Origin: Branchiostoma floridae
Lineage: Eukaryota; Chordata; Leptocardii; Amphioxiformes; Branchiostomatidae
Length of the DNA stretch: 62,000 nucleotides
Reading direction: 5' to 3'
Assembly (NCBI RefSeq): GCF_000003815.2
Contig: NC_049984.1
Span: forward strand, 22,905,963-22,967,962
Position numbers and translations under genes: made by a program. Positions 52,301 to 59,480 of this stretch are shown here, piece after piece (within the stretch, counting starts at the first letter, position 1; each line of letters starts with the position of its first letter). A model generated the notes under the pieces. It was not told the origin of the DNA and searched no databases. It was given only the letters and a program-made list of their open reading frames with translations.

Positions 52301-52482
52301 GTTTTTCTTATCAAAACTGAAAAGGGGGTCCAAGTGCCACCATCTGACCAGTCTGATCAATCCGTGTTTCACAACTAAGAAATAACTGCTACCCCTTTTT
52401 CCTCTTGCACTGTAGAATTTGCCAACATGAATGAAACATTTACAGTCAATCTTATTTCTTTCTTTTTTTTACAGGTAGCTGA
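25173..52482 (+). CDS. PH-domain-containing formin (PHCF type), 1237 aa, 24 exons
   Basis: Exons: 25173-25316, 29344-29601, 31184-31234, 31879-32061, 33125-33217, 33756-33836, 34914-34968, 37275-37380, 39093-39153, 40803-40900, 41973-42195, 42825-42884, 43619-44659, 45479-45584, 46400-46574, 47530-47707, 48065-48217, 48920-49049, 50041-50073, 50194-50297, 50737-50820, 51041-51223, 51820-51925, 52475-52482. All are GT-AG, phases agree, and the total is 3714 nt to TGA. Order: helical repeats (1-175), PH-like module (~190-285), canonical PH (~303-420), Ser/Glu-rich linker, FH1 (~650-800), FH2 (~805-1200), short tail. FH2 dimers nucleate and elongate actin filaments using profilin-actin captured by FH1; PH would target phosphoinositides. 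No DID/GBD is recognised, unlike diaphanous-type formins. The architecture fits PHCF, present in many animals but lost in placental mammals. Confidence 0.88.
25484..25985. repeat. GGGCTCGAAATT repeat rich in GTGCAC
   Basis: It begins AGGGCTCGAAATT like the CAGGGCTCGAAATA elements, but the interior has GGTGCAC instead of TGCAGG motifs, facing both ways. The right end is not clearly defined. Confidence 0.4.
26048..26253. mobile_element. ATACTGTAAA inverted-repeat element
   Basis: Ends are ATACTGTAAA and TTTACAGTAT, with inner GTTCGCGGT / ACCGCGAAC pairs and two TTTTAAGTTC-type blocks. Relatives lie at 29056-29264, around 40924-41460 (split by an hAT-like element) and at 49722-49867. Non-coding. 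Confidence 0.75.
29056..29264. mobile_element. ATACTGTAAA element, copy 2
   Basis: TACTGTAAATGCAGAAATGT at the left and a weaker AATGCATTAACAGTA at the right enclose GTGGTTTTATG and GCGAACTTAAAACC blocks like those in the 26048 copy. It ends about 80 bp before formin exon 2. Confidence 0.65.
29344..31234 (+). CDS. Formin exons 2 and 3
   Basis: Exon 29344-29601 (86 codons) encodes a basic start (EMSKQKKKGGFFKKHSF), a Lys/Gly-rich region and a second helical repeat (VEDLMKKEGISAEDVQRESL). Exon 31184-31234 (17 codons) adds EVKEGDAARSLIGNLVK, the first half of the third repeat. Both are phase 0. The basic, aromatic cluster could bind membrane lipids (inference). A MITE begins 21 bp past the exon 2 donor. 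Confidence 0.75.
29623..30417. mobile_element. Harbinger-like MITE, GGCCAC family, copy 2 (with nested insert)
   Basis: Ends GGCCACACCAATTTAATTTC and partner, with the TTA duplication (29620-29622, 30418-30420). The interior matches copies at 8231 and 54485, except that about 335 bp (29855-30190) interrupts it between CAGTTTTT and TTTGTCCC. It starts 21 bp after the exon 2 splice donor. Confidence 0.85.
30466..30870. mobile_element. CTGGGTACCATCCGG palindromic element, copy 1
   Basis: Terminal CTGGGTACCATCCGG and CCGGATGGTACCCAG, plus inner inverted segments (GAACGAATTAAGGAATGGGTTCTA against TATTCCTTAATTCGCTC). A second copy is at 58051-58395, beyond the 3' end of the formin. Non-coding. A short related hairpin is at 32905-32990. 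Confidence 0.75.
31879..34968 (+). CDS. Formin exons 4-7: third helical repeat and PH-like module
   Basis: Exons 31879-32061, 33125-33217, 33756-33836 and 34914-34968 encode residues 152-289. After RGRMTIQDAMQYAQDHG comes a beta-rich region (KVYNFTVYKFFKHRTSQRRI, DFDIKVLRNIQRG, NTFQFEQV, LRFFIYFEDYHEYELNADN) ending in a helix (KNKILRLLNIIVEQ). The strand pattern and the closing y-L-x-A-x-N plus helix look like a PH fold, but there is no family match I can name. If correct, this formin has two tandem PH folds. Exon 34914-34968 leaves phase 1. Confidence 0.78.
32445..32905 (+). mobile_element. tRNA-derived SINE, plus a truncated neighbour
   Basis: A tRNA-like head at 32572-32635 (GTGGCATAACGG and B box GGTTCAAATCC) is followed by a tail with CTTGTGCCCTT, GTTAAATGGAGGCCC and ACCCACCACACTTTTTG. 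The partial element just upstream (32445-32545) repeats GGGTTCAAATCTCC and GCCCTTGGGAAAGGTACT. Relatives lie at 59300-59480 (minus) and 59600-59960 (plus). Confidence 0.65.
33310..33430 (+). mobile_element. Decayed tRNA-derived SINE
   Basis: Matches the element at 7275-7385 (AAGCGCTGCCAAACTGACCA, GTTGTGGTTTGCACACTGGA) but the B box has decayed (GGGTTTGGTGC). Intronic. Confidence 0.5.
33837..34913. other. Formin intron 6 with an octamer pair
   Basis: Mostly plain sequence. At 34536-34578 ATTTGCAT and ATGCTAAT (both POU octamer-like) flank an AAAATGGCGCC block. The last ~140 bp before exon 7 are GC-richer and open in frame with exon 7; no start context argues for a real exon there. Confidence 0.35.
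34973..36548. mobile_element. 1.6-kb element starting in a splice donor
   Basis: Inverted ends GGGACTGTACGATATTTAT and ATAAATATCGTACGGTCCC, extended by GGAGGGCTGGTGCATT and AATGCACCAGCCCTCC. Inside each end lie three ~35-bp subunits of GGGGGGAGGGCCATGTTAA followed by a T run, in the same orientation at both ends. The interior is partly GC-rich and has no transposase. The target duplication is not evident. Its first base is +5 of the formin exon 7 donor (GTAA|GGGACTG). Confidence 0.75.
36549..37274. other. Rest of formin intron 7
   Basis: AT-rich, no exon or clear repeat. Confidence 0.4.
37275..42195 (+). CDS. Formin exons 8-11: canonical PH domain
   Basis: Exons 37275-37380, 39093-39153, 40803-40900 and 41973-42195 encode residues 289-451. 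The PH domain opens with IIKEGELEKRAG, continues NQWNRRWIRIRQGELSYYK and LNDESVSITPEG, and closes with the helix IRDEWFKVLSRAS. The Trp in that last helix (DEWF) is the invariant PH tryptophan, and the basic strand 1-2 loop (K..RW.R.R) is where phosphoinositides bind. After it comes a helix (VYDHILTDDFFNQA..., VGGLVKKLQV). All junction phases agree (2, 0, 2, 0). Confidence 0.88.
38020..38544. mobile_element. Harbinger-like MITE (GGCCACAGTAAGTAAA ends)
   Basis: Inverted ends GGCCACAGTAAGTAAATTTT (with ATGGATGACATCC) and GGATGTCATCC...TGCTGTGGCC, with a TAA duplication (38017-38019, 38545-38547). Interior GTCAACTT-like hairpins, non-coding. Related fragments lie at 7440-7640 and 33940-34010. 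Confidence 0.8.
39838..40072. mobile_element. Harbinger-like MITE (GGCCATGCCAAGTG ends)
   Basis: 235 bp with ends GGCCATGCCAAGTGATTTCC and GGTATGGCC, and the 3-bp duplication TGA (39835-39837, 40073-40075). It is a diverged member of the GGCCAC family (AACCAACGAATTGAATTGG at the right end). Confidence 0.75.
40380..40612 (+). promoter_or_regulatory. Intronic CCAAT/CArG block, possible internal promoter
   Basis: Three CCAAT-type boxes (AACCAATCAAAG, GAGCCAATCATG, CGCCCAATCCCC) precede CCATATAAGG at 40535-40544, a perfect CC(A/T)6GG CArG box that doubles as a TATA-like element; a second TATAAG lies at 40562. A donor-like CAGAG|GTAAAC follows at 40610. SRF, which binds CArG boxes, controls many actin-cytoskeleton genes, so an internal formin promoter just before the PH exon at 40803 is possible. 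A solo LTR with its own TATA box is the main alternative. Confidence 0.35.
41036..41390. mobile_element. hAT-like MITE with perfect 8-bp target duplication
   Basis: 355 bp with ends CAGGGCTCTAGCCAGC and GCTGGCTAGAGCCCTG, flanked by TGCTGGTA on both sides (41028-41035, 41391-41398). An 8-bp duplication and CAGGG termini are diagnostic of hAT elements. It is inserted into an older ATACTGTAAA-type repeat (about 40924-41460), whose sequence resumes exactly after the duplication (TTAAGTTCACGG). No transposase. Confidence 0.88.
41890..41918. repeat. GAT microsatellite
   Basis: Nine tandem GAT triplets, in the intron about 55 bp upstream of the exon at 41973. Confidence 0.9.
42825..44659 (+). CDS. 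Formin exons 12 and 13: linker, FH1 and FH2 start
   Basis: Exon 42825-42884 encodes a 20-residue coiled-coil segment (ELEQLQSVLTILDAQEATAQ). Exon 43619-44659 (1041 nt, by far the longest) encodes residues 472-818: a Ser/Asp-rich phosphorylatable region (LRDSSDTSDSLKRQDSTDSS), acidic stretches, proline clusters at ~652-702, and the main FH1 (~745-800) with repeated SPVSPPPP and a PPPPPPPLPTSPIP run for profilin and SH3 partners. It ends with KLRPFHWTKIPTNM, the FH2 start (lasso Trp). Confidence 0.9.
45062..45399. mobile_element. CAGGGCTCGAAATA MITE, copy 2 (complete)
   Basis: 338 bp with ends CAGGGCTCGAAATACC and GTATTTCAAGCCCTG, flanked by TATAA on both sides (a short duplication; hAT would normally leave 8 bp). 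Strongly similar throughout to the 9890 copy. Confidence 0.75.
45479..51223 (+). CDS. Formin exons 14-22: FH2 domain
   Basis: Nine exons encode residues 819-1200. Landmarks: LSKTIWKQAQD; AHNLAIFLTGFKVGPGEF, whose Ile in the N-L-A-I motif corresponds to the actin-contact Ile of other formins; MEMCSVPMVEIRLDLLM-type core helices; VGNRINMGTTRGAARGF (the G-N-x-x-N-x-G signature); LASLNKLSETYSSDRSSSLL; LLKAKKHVSYMKKKKNSP; and a C-terminal coiled coil (ISLHEKEVNALQKQ, LREEEEKRTDPRKK). Lasso, knob, linker, GNxxN and post helices are all present, so the domain should dimerise and bind actin. Confidence 0.92.
45707..46037 (+). repeat. Pol III-type repeat with tRNA-like body
   Basis: A block between GCCGGTGCGTAGCACCGGC (45708) and a reverse-matching GCACCGGCC near 46028 carries a tRNA-like segment (45823-45892) with A box TGGCCGAGCGG, B box GGTTCGAACCC and a following T run (terminator-like). 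A stem ATCTA/TAGAT encloses the anticodon-like loop TCTTCCG, which lacks the usual U33, and the acceptor arms pair poorly. I call it a SINE or tRNA pseudogene, not a working tRNA. Confidence 0.5.
46600..47080 (+). repeat. 21-bp minisatellite
   Basis: About twenty units of CCCCTATGCTGTGATTTGTAT in the intron right after the FH2 exon 46400-46574. Because 21 is a multiple of three, one frame reads a seven-residue repeat (C-V-P-Y-A-V-I) over 60-110 codons. This is coincidental: no start context, and it lies between coding exons of the formin. Confidence 0.9.
48371..48842. mobile_element. Possible MITE with AAGGCCCCTTCACACGAG ends
   Basis: The left (AAGGACCTTACTG..., CCTTTACACGAG) and right (CTCGTGTGAAGGGGCCTT) ends are inverted relatives, and TTCAA occurs at both flanks. 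The left end has an extra ~15 bp. Intronic and non-coding. Confidence 0.4.
49181..49624. mobile_element. CAGTCAAACCTG element, complete
   Basis: 444 bp with perfect ends CAGTCAAACCTGT and ACAGGTTTGACTG and many GCGGCCAC/GTGGCC blocks in both orientations. A truncated reverse copy is at 9409-9645. The flanks (TATACACT, TATGTGTG) are not a clean 8-bp duplication. Non-coding. Confidence 0.75.
49722..49867. mobile_element. ATACTGTAAA element, partial copy
   Basis: The right end CATTTACAGTAT is intact, with GTTCGCGGTAGCACCA inside. The left end is missing. Formin intron. Confidence 0.55.
51224..51819. other. Formin intron 22
   Basis: AT-rich intron with no exon. A 246-nt open stretch at 51291-51536 reads as hydrophobic but lacks splice context. 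Confidence 0.4.
51820..52482 (+). CDS. Formin exons 23 and 24: C-terminal tail
   Basis: Exon 51820-51925 and an 8-nt coding end at 52475-52482 (split Ser codon, Ser, TGA) give residues 1201-1237. A short amphipathic stretch, SAMLTSLRDTLPAM, is weakly like a DAD helix, but the basic cluster that normally follows is missing, so autoinhibition of the DID-DAD kind is doubtful. The last exon is almost wholly 3' UTR. Confidence 0.75.
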
Positions 52483-54430
52483 GGTAACTATAAAGCTGGT
52501 ACATGTATGTCTGTAAGTGCCTTAAAGCAAAACAGCAAGAAGTTGTGGTGGAACATCTCAGAAGGCCACAACAGTCTTGTTACCATGTTTCCTGGCTGTC
52601 AACATTTCTCTATGTTGAATCAAAACTTTTGATAAAAGATTGTCTTAGTAATGTGACATATCTTAATAGTATAGGTTTCAGAGTCTGTGGAATTGATTAA
52701 TTGTCAATGACCAATGGTGAAGCAATAGACACATTTTTAGACATTTTTTGTATTGTATATTTTCTATTGATGCCAAATCCACATATTATATAATTTTTTA
52801 TACAAACATTCCCCCACTGATTTTATATGTAAGTGTCACAGTGAAAAGTCCCATGTTTAGGCAGGCAAGTGTTATTCATGTACAGTACATCCTGACCAGT
52901 CAAATCTGGACAAGAATTTCTCTAGAAAAAGTGGACATTCCTCGACTTTCAAGCACACTAGTGGCTGCAATGTTCCGGTTGTTACTCTGTGACTGGTGGG
53001 TAACCTCTGTTGACAGAGTATTGTAATCGGTCATGTCTTGAGTGGTCGCACCTATATCTCTCTGTTTCGTTTGCGGCATTCGGTTGCTTCGGCATGTCGT
53101 CTGTACTCAGTTGTGCGATGATGCACTTTTTTTTTCTCGCGGTAGCTGTTGTTATAATCGATGTAATAATTTCAGAAGTCACTTAGCTAGCTTTTAGCTA
53201 ATTTCAGAAATCAGTTAGCTTTTAAGTATGTTTTTGGTATAATTCAATATGATGTGTTCTGTTTACGATGTAAACACCATGTCACACAACCGACATAGAA
53301 ATAATTACGTCACAAAGTATGTTACCTACAGTCACTTGTTAATTAGATGAATTAGGAAGCCTTTTGTTGCGGTCGACAGCCGATTCCATGAGCCAATGGC
53401 AGTGCCGTAGAAATATCCCCTTGCATGGAGGAATGTACCAACAATTCCTGAGGAATGCACGCTGAGAAACATCCACTTTCGAAGAATTATGTACTCTTGA
53501 GACAAGGAATGTCCGCTTTTCTAGAGGAATGTCCTAATTCAACTGGTCAGGGCGATATACATGTACATACTTCTGGTTGTCAAGTTTTACTGTTCAATTG
53601 TTACACAAATGCTTGTTTTATTTTGAAGATTTTTTGTGAAAGGTAAAGTTATGTATAAACAGATTGTTTTTGGTTGTGTGAAATGGACCATGGAAGGTTG
53701 AACACAAAGCTAACATGTCTTCCTCTTTATCATAGTTTATTGATTGTTTGTAAATATTCACACAATTTGAATATCAGATACAATTGTTACTTCTTTAGAT
53801 AAGCTTTATATAGGCTCATTTTCGGTTCATGTTGTTTCCACATTGAGGACTTGGGTGTCAAAGACACTGTTCATGCTTTCTAAACAAATGTCAAAAAGGC
53901 CTAAGGCATCTTCTAGGCAATCTGTTATGTTATTTTATGTTATTGTTAGTAGTTTAAACTTTAAAGGCATTCTAAGCATATCTTAGTATTAATGTTGTAC
54001 TTGTATTGAAGGTGAGAGTGTAATTCAATGAAAAGTACAAAATTTTGGCAAATTTTTATGTAGTTTTAGTGCCAAGCTGGAAGCTCAGAATGACGAAGCA
54101 AAGTGGGACAGCAAATACTTAACAAAGTCCTTAGCTTTTCAAGGGTTTTACAAAGTTACATTGATCCAAGATTGCTATTGCCAATTGCTGAAAATTTGTG
54201 GAAAGGCCCCCACCCATTCTTCCTTGTTTCGGACGTCACTCAAAAATGTATGGATACTTGGATTGTCAAAATTAGTTTGAAAGTCCTTTGTTGTACAATA
54301 CTGTATCCTAATGCCTTTCAACGACACAAAATTGTTCATACAATTATACTTGTATTTAGAATATCTACAATACATCTATTTACAAAGAACTTTTGTTAAC
54401 ATTGCAATAAAGTTTTGTAGCTATTTTGAA
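52483..54430 (+). other. 3' UTR of the formin gene
   Basis: 1.9 kb of AT-rich sequence after the TGA with no supported ORF, ending about 20 nt after the AATAAA at 54406-54411. A hairpin-prone stretch lies near 53160-53220 (repeated TTAGCT). Confidence 0.6.
54406..54411 (+). promoter_or_regulatory. Poly(A) signal, formin gene
   Basis: AATAAA in sense, followed by a GT-rich stretch (TTTTGTAGCTATTTTG... TTGTGTTTGTAAG) of the type bound by cleavage factor CstF. Confidence 0.65.
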
Positions 54431-54484
54431 CTCTTGTGTTTGTAAGTCCTTTTCACTATATGATAAATATTATTACTTCAATAA

Positions 54485-54822
54485 GGCCACAACAATTTAA
54501 TTTCTTGGTTCACGGATTTTTTCATAAAAAAAATGGAGCGAGAGGGCGAAATAAAAATGATTGGTGTAAAGGTAAGGGCTAATCCAAAACATAAAGAATA
54601 AAACGTTTTCAGCTTGAAAAAAGTACAAAAACACTATTACTGTACAGTAACAGCACCTGTTCATTGAAAATTACACAAGTAGTGTCAGTTTTTATGTTTG
54701 CTACACCAGAAAGTTGGTGAATGGTTTCATTAATGGTGAAAATTTGCTACGTGGTAATTTTTTTTTCCCCAAAATATAGGAGTGAGCAAATCCGTGAACC
54801 AAGAAATTAAATTGGTGTGGCC
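54485..54822. mobile_element. Harbinger-like MITE, GGCCAC family, copy 3
   Basis: Ends GGCCACAACAATTTAATTTC and partner, TAA duplication (54482-54484, 54823-54825). It matches copy 2 but lacks ~110 bp between CAGTTTTTATGTTT and GCTACACC, an internal deletion. It sits just beyond the formin poly(A) site. Confidence 0.85.
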
Positions 54823-54825
54823 TAA

Positions 54826-55660
54826 AGCAAATCTGGTTTACCAGGAAGAATGAAAATCGTGTGAGGGGTTGTTGAAATTTGAAGATGCCTTGGTGAACAC
54901 TGCAAGAGTTGTTCAGACCTAGGAAAGATGTGTTCCGGTTACCCAACGATGTTAGACTGGGACAGAAAAAAAATCTGTACCTGGACCTAGCTCTGAACTA
55001 GGGGTATGTACCGGTACAGATCCCAGTTCAGGTCCAGGACAATCAGATTCAGGTACAGGCCTTGACCTGATTTTTGAGAAAAGTTGTAAATGGGTGATAC
55101 CAAGGAGGTTAAAAAACCTCCTTGGTGATACTGAAGACAATTGACAATTTCGCTACAAAGAAACCTGTTTGGTAGAGTATCCAACTCTCACTGGCATTTT
55201 AAAATTCTATCTTCATGTAAACGATGGTAAGTTTGACTGTAGAAACTTGGTAGAAATGACAATAAAATCTTAAATTTCCAAAACCATATCCAGTTGCTTG
55301 AGTAACTACTTTTTGGCGACTATAAACTCTACTAATAATACTTCACTCGTTATTTTTTTTCACCACAGTCCCAAAATGTTTGAATGCCTGCCGATATAAT
55401 CTATTCAATTTCTAATCAGTCCAAAATCCAGTCCACTGATTTTTCAGGTCGTTTTTTTTTTTTTTGGACTGGTTTTTATTTTTGGACTGGTCCAACATGA
55501 AAAAAAGTTTCGTACTGTATCAGTACCCATCCCTACTCTGAACCACTTCCTATTTACTGACCCAAATTTTTTGTAGGGCTGAATCTTCCTCGATATTCTA
55601 TACCTGTTATAAATGTTAGAGTAAACTATGGCAAACATTTTTAAGAGGAAACACAAGCAC
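54826..55660. other. Spacer between convergent genes
   Basis: Contains oligo-C/T-rich runs and CAGGTCCAGG-type palindromic fragments (55000-55060) that recur near 12690 and 57960. No gene is seen. Confidence 0.45.
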
Positions 55661-55684
55661 TTTCAGATTGTAAGTACCATTCCA

Positions 55685-55690
55685 TTTATT
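55685..55690 (-). promoter_or_regulatory. Poly(A) signal, UBE2V gene
   Basis: AATAAA on the minus strand, about 770 nt after the UBE2V stop codon, ending a long 3' UTR (about 55665-56463) that contains no other feature apart from a C-rich run near 55975. Confidence 0.5.
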
Positions 55691-56463
55691 TCTAATGAAC
55701 ATCGTATTGTACACAACAGAGTACACAAACCAAAGGGGTGACAAAAAATATGACAACTTACAACTTATATTCTATTGCCAGTACTAGGAATCAAACAAAG
55801 GAAACATGTTTTTTCTTCTTGTTACCAAAACAATGCTTTTCTTAAGTTCACAACTTTCTGCCCAACATATTCATCATGCTCGTGTTATTTGCTGAAGGGA
55901 TTTTATCAGTGCCTTATTTTCATCTTTCTGCGTCACAAAAGCTATCAAAAGAGCTTGATCACCCCTCTTCCTCCCCCCCCCCCCTTTTAGCTTTAAGAAG
56001 CTTACATTACCAGCAATGCATTTTATGACTTATTGTTGACAACACAACCATGCATCTGTATGGGCAGGAAGACAGTAACTATCTTCTATAGTAGTAGTAG
56101 TACAGCCCACCACCCAGCAGAAACTAGTACGGATCATTTGTTCAGTCCTAGAAGTTGTTGCAGTTCTGTATGTATGTGTGTATGTGTTTGCTCTTATTCG
56201 GTAGTTGTATGTACCAACCCTTCCCACCCCTCTGCCCTTGAGTGCTGAGTTCCAGTAGTAGTACGTGGACTGAACTATTTCTCTGTGAAAGGGGTGATGA
56301 GGTTAAGATTATGACAGGAAAGCACTAACATTCTATCACCGAGCACTACTGATGACGCCACCCCTGAAACTGAGCACATGTTCGGTGGGGAAGGTTGGTT
56401 GGTTGTGAGACAGAGGTTTTGCGTGAGAGAGACGAGAGAACGGATTTCCCTCCGGACGGCCGC

Positions 56464-58946
56464 TCAGGGAAACAAGGAGCCTTCGGGCGGCTGTGTCAGT
56501 TTGTTGTTGGACTTGTCTGACATTAACCGGCGCAGCTCCTGCAGTACAGTCTTGATGCAGTACGTATGCTGCCAGCGGTTTAGTACTGGTACTGATTTCT
56601 GGTCAACCTAAAACAGTCGGAAAACAAACAAAAAACACTTCTGTTATTTGTTACTTTAAACTACAGTAAGGCCATGTTGATCCTATCATATTGATCACAT
56701 CCTCTGGCAACCCCAAAATTGGTTTCGTAAAAAAAGGTTTGGTAAAGGAGTTGCCTTTATTATGAAAACTGAAGGTTGAAAAAGGACTTAATACACTGAG
56801 TATGGTACATCTAACATTTTTATTCTTTCACATCTTCTTCCTTGACTTTGGAATTGGGAATTGATTTTAGCACTCTAAGACATAAGAATCTGTCTTCTGA
56901 CTTTTTTTTTCAATTCATGAAACATATTTGCTTCTTTTGTAGCTGCTTTGTACAATTTACAGTATGGTTGAAAACGTTTTTAACAGAGGGAAATTAACAC
57001 GTGCACGAATGTTGTCCACATATTCAAATCAACATGGCCTTACTTCAAAAGCTTTATCATAGGCATGGAAAAGGGAATGACAGCTTGGCATTAACGGATA
57101 TCACTACTAGAATTGGAAAAACCATAACTTTTGTGAAACTATCTATTACAAAACAAGGAAAACTCCTTAGTTTTTTTTCCTACTCCTGTGACAGATGTCA
57201 CTAATGCTTTTAAAGGTTGTAGTGCTTAATTTATTTCAACACGACTGAAAAAAAAGATTGTAGATGAGTATAAAAATGGCATCATTGCCGACTTTGCAAG
57301 ATTCAATGTTCAACAACATCAGAAGGGTGTATATTTTGTACAAGTTCATTGAATAATACTTATGATGGTTCATTGTGATCAGGAACTGTTGCTTTTGCGT
57401 GCCATTTGAGCACTTTAAAACAATGTACAAGCATACTCACCACTCCTGTGTTAACATTGACACCCGTCATGTTGACCTTCGTTAAGAAACGCACTGTAGG
57501 AGGTGAGTGGGGGTACTTATCCCCACATTCTATCCTTAGACTGTACATTCTGTTCTCATATGGAGTCTGCAAACACAAACAAGACGTACATACATATCAT
57601 TAGTCTCTTAACTTGGAAGTCAACAACTGACTCGGTAGTATACTAGCCTGGGCACTAGTGGTGCATACCTAAAGCCCGGACTTGAAATTGGACCTAAAAA
57701 AATGTTTAGGTCCAAGTCCAAAAAAAACCTTAATGTCTGGAGCCAAGTCCAGACTTGCAAAAAGCAATCTGTCACTTACATTCCCTTTTTTTGTTCTAAA
57801 CCATCTAAAACCTTCCATAGACAGTGAAATTTGCACTGGAAAAAGACAGTTCGTGTTTACACTGGCTGTCTATCATTTTCATGTACTTTTCACATTGCAT
57901 TTCAATTCATGCTAACATGCAATTTTATATGCACCACCCCTCCCCTCCCCCTTAAAAAAAAAGCACATAATATGCGATGATGGTGAACCTGAACTGCTGG
58001 ACCTGAATCCAGACCTGAACCTGAAATTGAGTTTAGGTACGCACCACTACTGGGTACCATCCAGGTAGTAGTTTGCTCCTATGTTCGCTTCTGCTACCCG
58101 CCTGGGGAACTGCACATTCAAACTTTTTGGTGGTTACGTCAGTAATTGAGCGAATCAAGGAATGGGTTCTAGAGCGCTTGTTCGATGACAACGGGCCTTC
58201 GGACCTGTTCGAACAAGCGCTGGAACCCATTCCTTAATTCGCTCATGTGTAGGGACCAATCAGCGCCCTTGTCCAAGATTTGGACGATACCACACATTAA
58301 CGTGGTCAAGGATCCCAGACGTAACGACAGAGAAGTGACTGTGTATAGTGTACAATGAACGCTAGAGCAAACTACTTTCCGGATGGTACCAAGGCTAGAC
58401 AGAAGTACAATACCAAATGCATATACCACCTGCATAAGCATGTTAGTGCAGGTAAAATTGGAGCCGTGCAGGTATTTCTGGTGTCTACCTGCACCTAACC
58501 TGCACTAGTCCATGCACACACATAAATGTCATATGATGTAGGTGTATATGGATTGTTCTAATCTGCATTGAATGTTACCACCTGTCAAGTATAAAAGAAA
58601 AAAAACAATGGTTCCTCAACAGTTCTAGTATGATCCATATTTCCTACATTCAGAGTGGTGCCGGTGAAATTTGTCTGGTGCAGGTAATTTTCAGTGTTAC
58701 CTGCACCAGTGGAGGTATGAGAAGAAATTGTTGGTACACAATATTTCGAGCCCTGTCAAAGGTCTATATAGGATGAGGAGAAGTTGTTGGTACTTACCCT
58801 GGGAGGTCCAATGATCATGCCTGTCCACATTCTGAGGGACATGTCACCGTCATCCTCCAGGCCCCAGGAGATGAGGCCCCCGAAGTCCCCGCCACCCTTC
58901 TGACCTTCCTCGAGTTCATCAATCAGCCGGAAGTTCCGCGGCACAA
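56464..58946 (-). CDS. UBE2V: Ubiquitin-conjugating E2 variant UBE2V (Mms2/Uev), last three exons
   Basis: Coding exons on the minus strand: 58946-58798, 57566-57441 and 56607-56464. The 149-nt first one starts two bases into a codon, so a short upstream exon encoding the first residues must exist; I cannot find it to 62000. The protein reads [60 protein letters not shown], then [20 protein letters not shown] and [11 protein letters not shown]. As in all UEVs the catalytic Cys and HPN motif are absent. With Ubc13 (UBE2N) it builds Lys63-linked ubiquitin chains in DNA-damage tolerance and innate signalling. The stop and total length (about 145 residues) match the family. Confidence 0.95.
56670..57039. 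mobile_element. MITE with GGCCATGTTGAT ends
   Basis: Ends GGCCATGTTGATCC and AATCAACATGGCC, flanked by TAA on the left and TTA on the right, so the expected direct duplication is not perfect. In the UBE2V last intron. Related to the GGCCAC-type elements by its ends and to fragments at 33945. Confidence 0.6.
58051..58395. mobile_element. CTGGGTACCATCC palindromic element, copy 2
   Basis: Matches the 30466-30870 element over nearly its whole length (TAGTTTGCTCCTATGTTCGC, GGAATGGGTTCTAGAGCG, AATTCGCTCATGTGTAGGG, CTTTCCGGATGGTACC). Intron of UBE2V. Confidence 0.75.
58415..58757. mobile_element. CAGGGCTCGAAATA MITE, copy 3
   Basis: The left end is eroded (ATACCACCTGCATAAGCATG present, CAGGGCTCG missing); the right end (ATATTTCGAGCCCTG) is intact. 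It lies 40 bp from the UBE2V exon ending at 58798. Confidence 0.7.
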
Positions 58947-59200
58947 CTGGGGGAAAACGGGCAACAACAAACAACTGTAAACGTTCATTAAAACTGCCAT
59001 AAACATGCAACGGTTCATTCAAATGTTGGAACATTGGCACACCAAGTCCTTAGTGTCTGAGTGAGCTCATCGATCAGCCGGAAGTTCCGCGGGACAACTG
59101 GGGAAAAACAGGCAACAACAAGACTGTAAACGTTCATCAAAACTAATAAAAATTTAACGGTTCTTGGTGCAGTGCAGATGTTGGAACATTTACTGAGCTC
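58905..59200 (-). repeat. Local duplication of UBE2V exon start
   Basis: The segment 58910-59035 (first ~12 codons of the UBE2V exon, its acceptor and intron upstream) is repeated at about 59056-59185 with changes. The copy keeps the acceptor CCCCAG and [12 protein letters not shown] but then runs into unrelated sequence (stop soon after), so it is a broken exon copy. Tandem duplication of ~140 bp is the simplest account. Confidence 0.8.
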
Positions 59201-59299
59201 GCTCACTCACTATCCGGTTTCGCGTCCGTTGTTCCCTGTCTTGCAAGGGTTGGACATTTTGTCATTTCTGAACATTGGTACACCAAATCCTTGACATGT

Positions 59300-59480
59300 T
59301 AGCCGAAGAGGCTCAGAGGGCATCACTCCATCTTAAGTTAAAGTCGTGTAAAAAGTGCCTTTCCCAAGGGCACAACATTGGGGCATGGTAGGTACTGAAC
59401 TCGGGACCTCTTGATTCCGAGCCCAATGTGCTATCAGTCAAACCACACCAACGCCACTGTGAGGGTCAGTGCAAACCCTA
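59300..59480 (-). mobile_element. tRNA-derived SINE (minus)
   Basis: On the minus strand a tRNA-like head (GTGTGGTTTGACTGATAGCA ... AGGTCCCGAGTTCAGTACC) is followed by TTGTGCCCTTGGGAAAGGCA, the same tail start as the SINE at 32445-32905. Confidence 0.6.
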
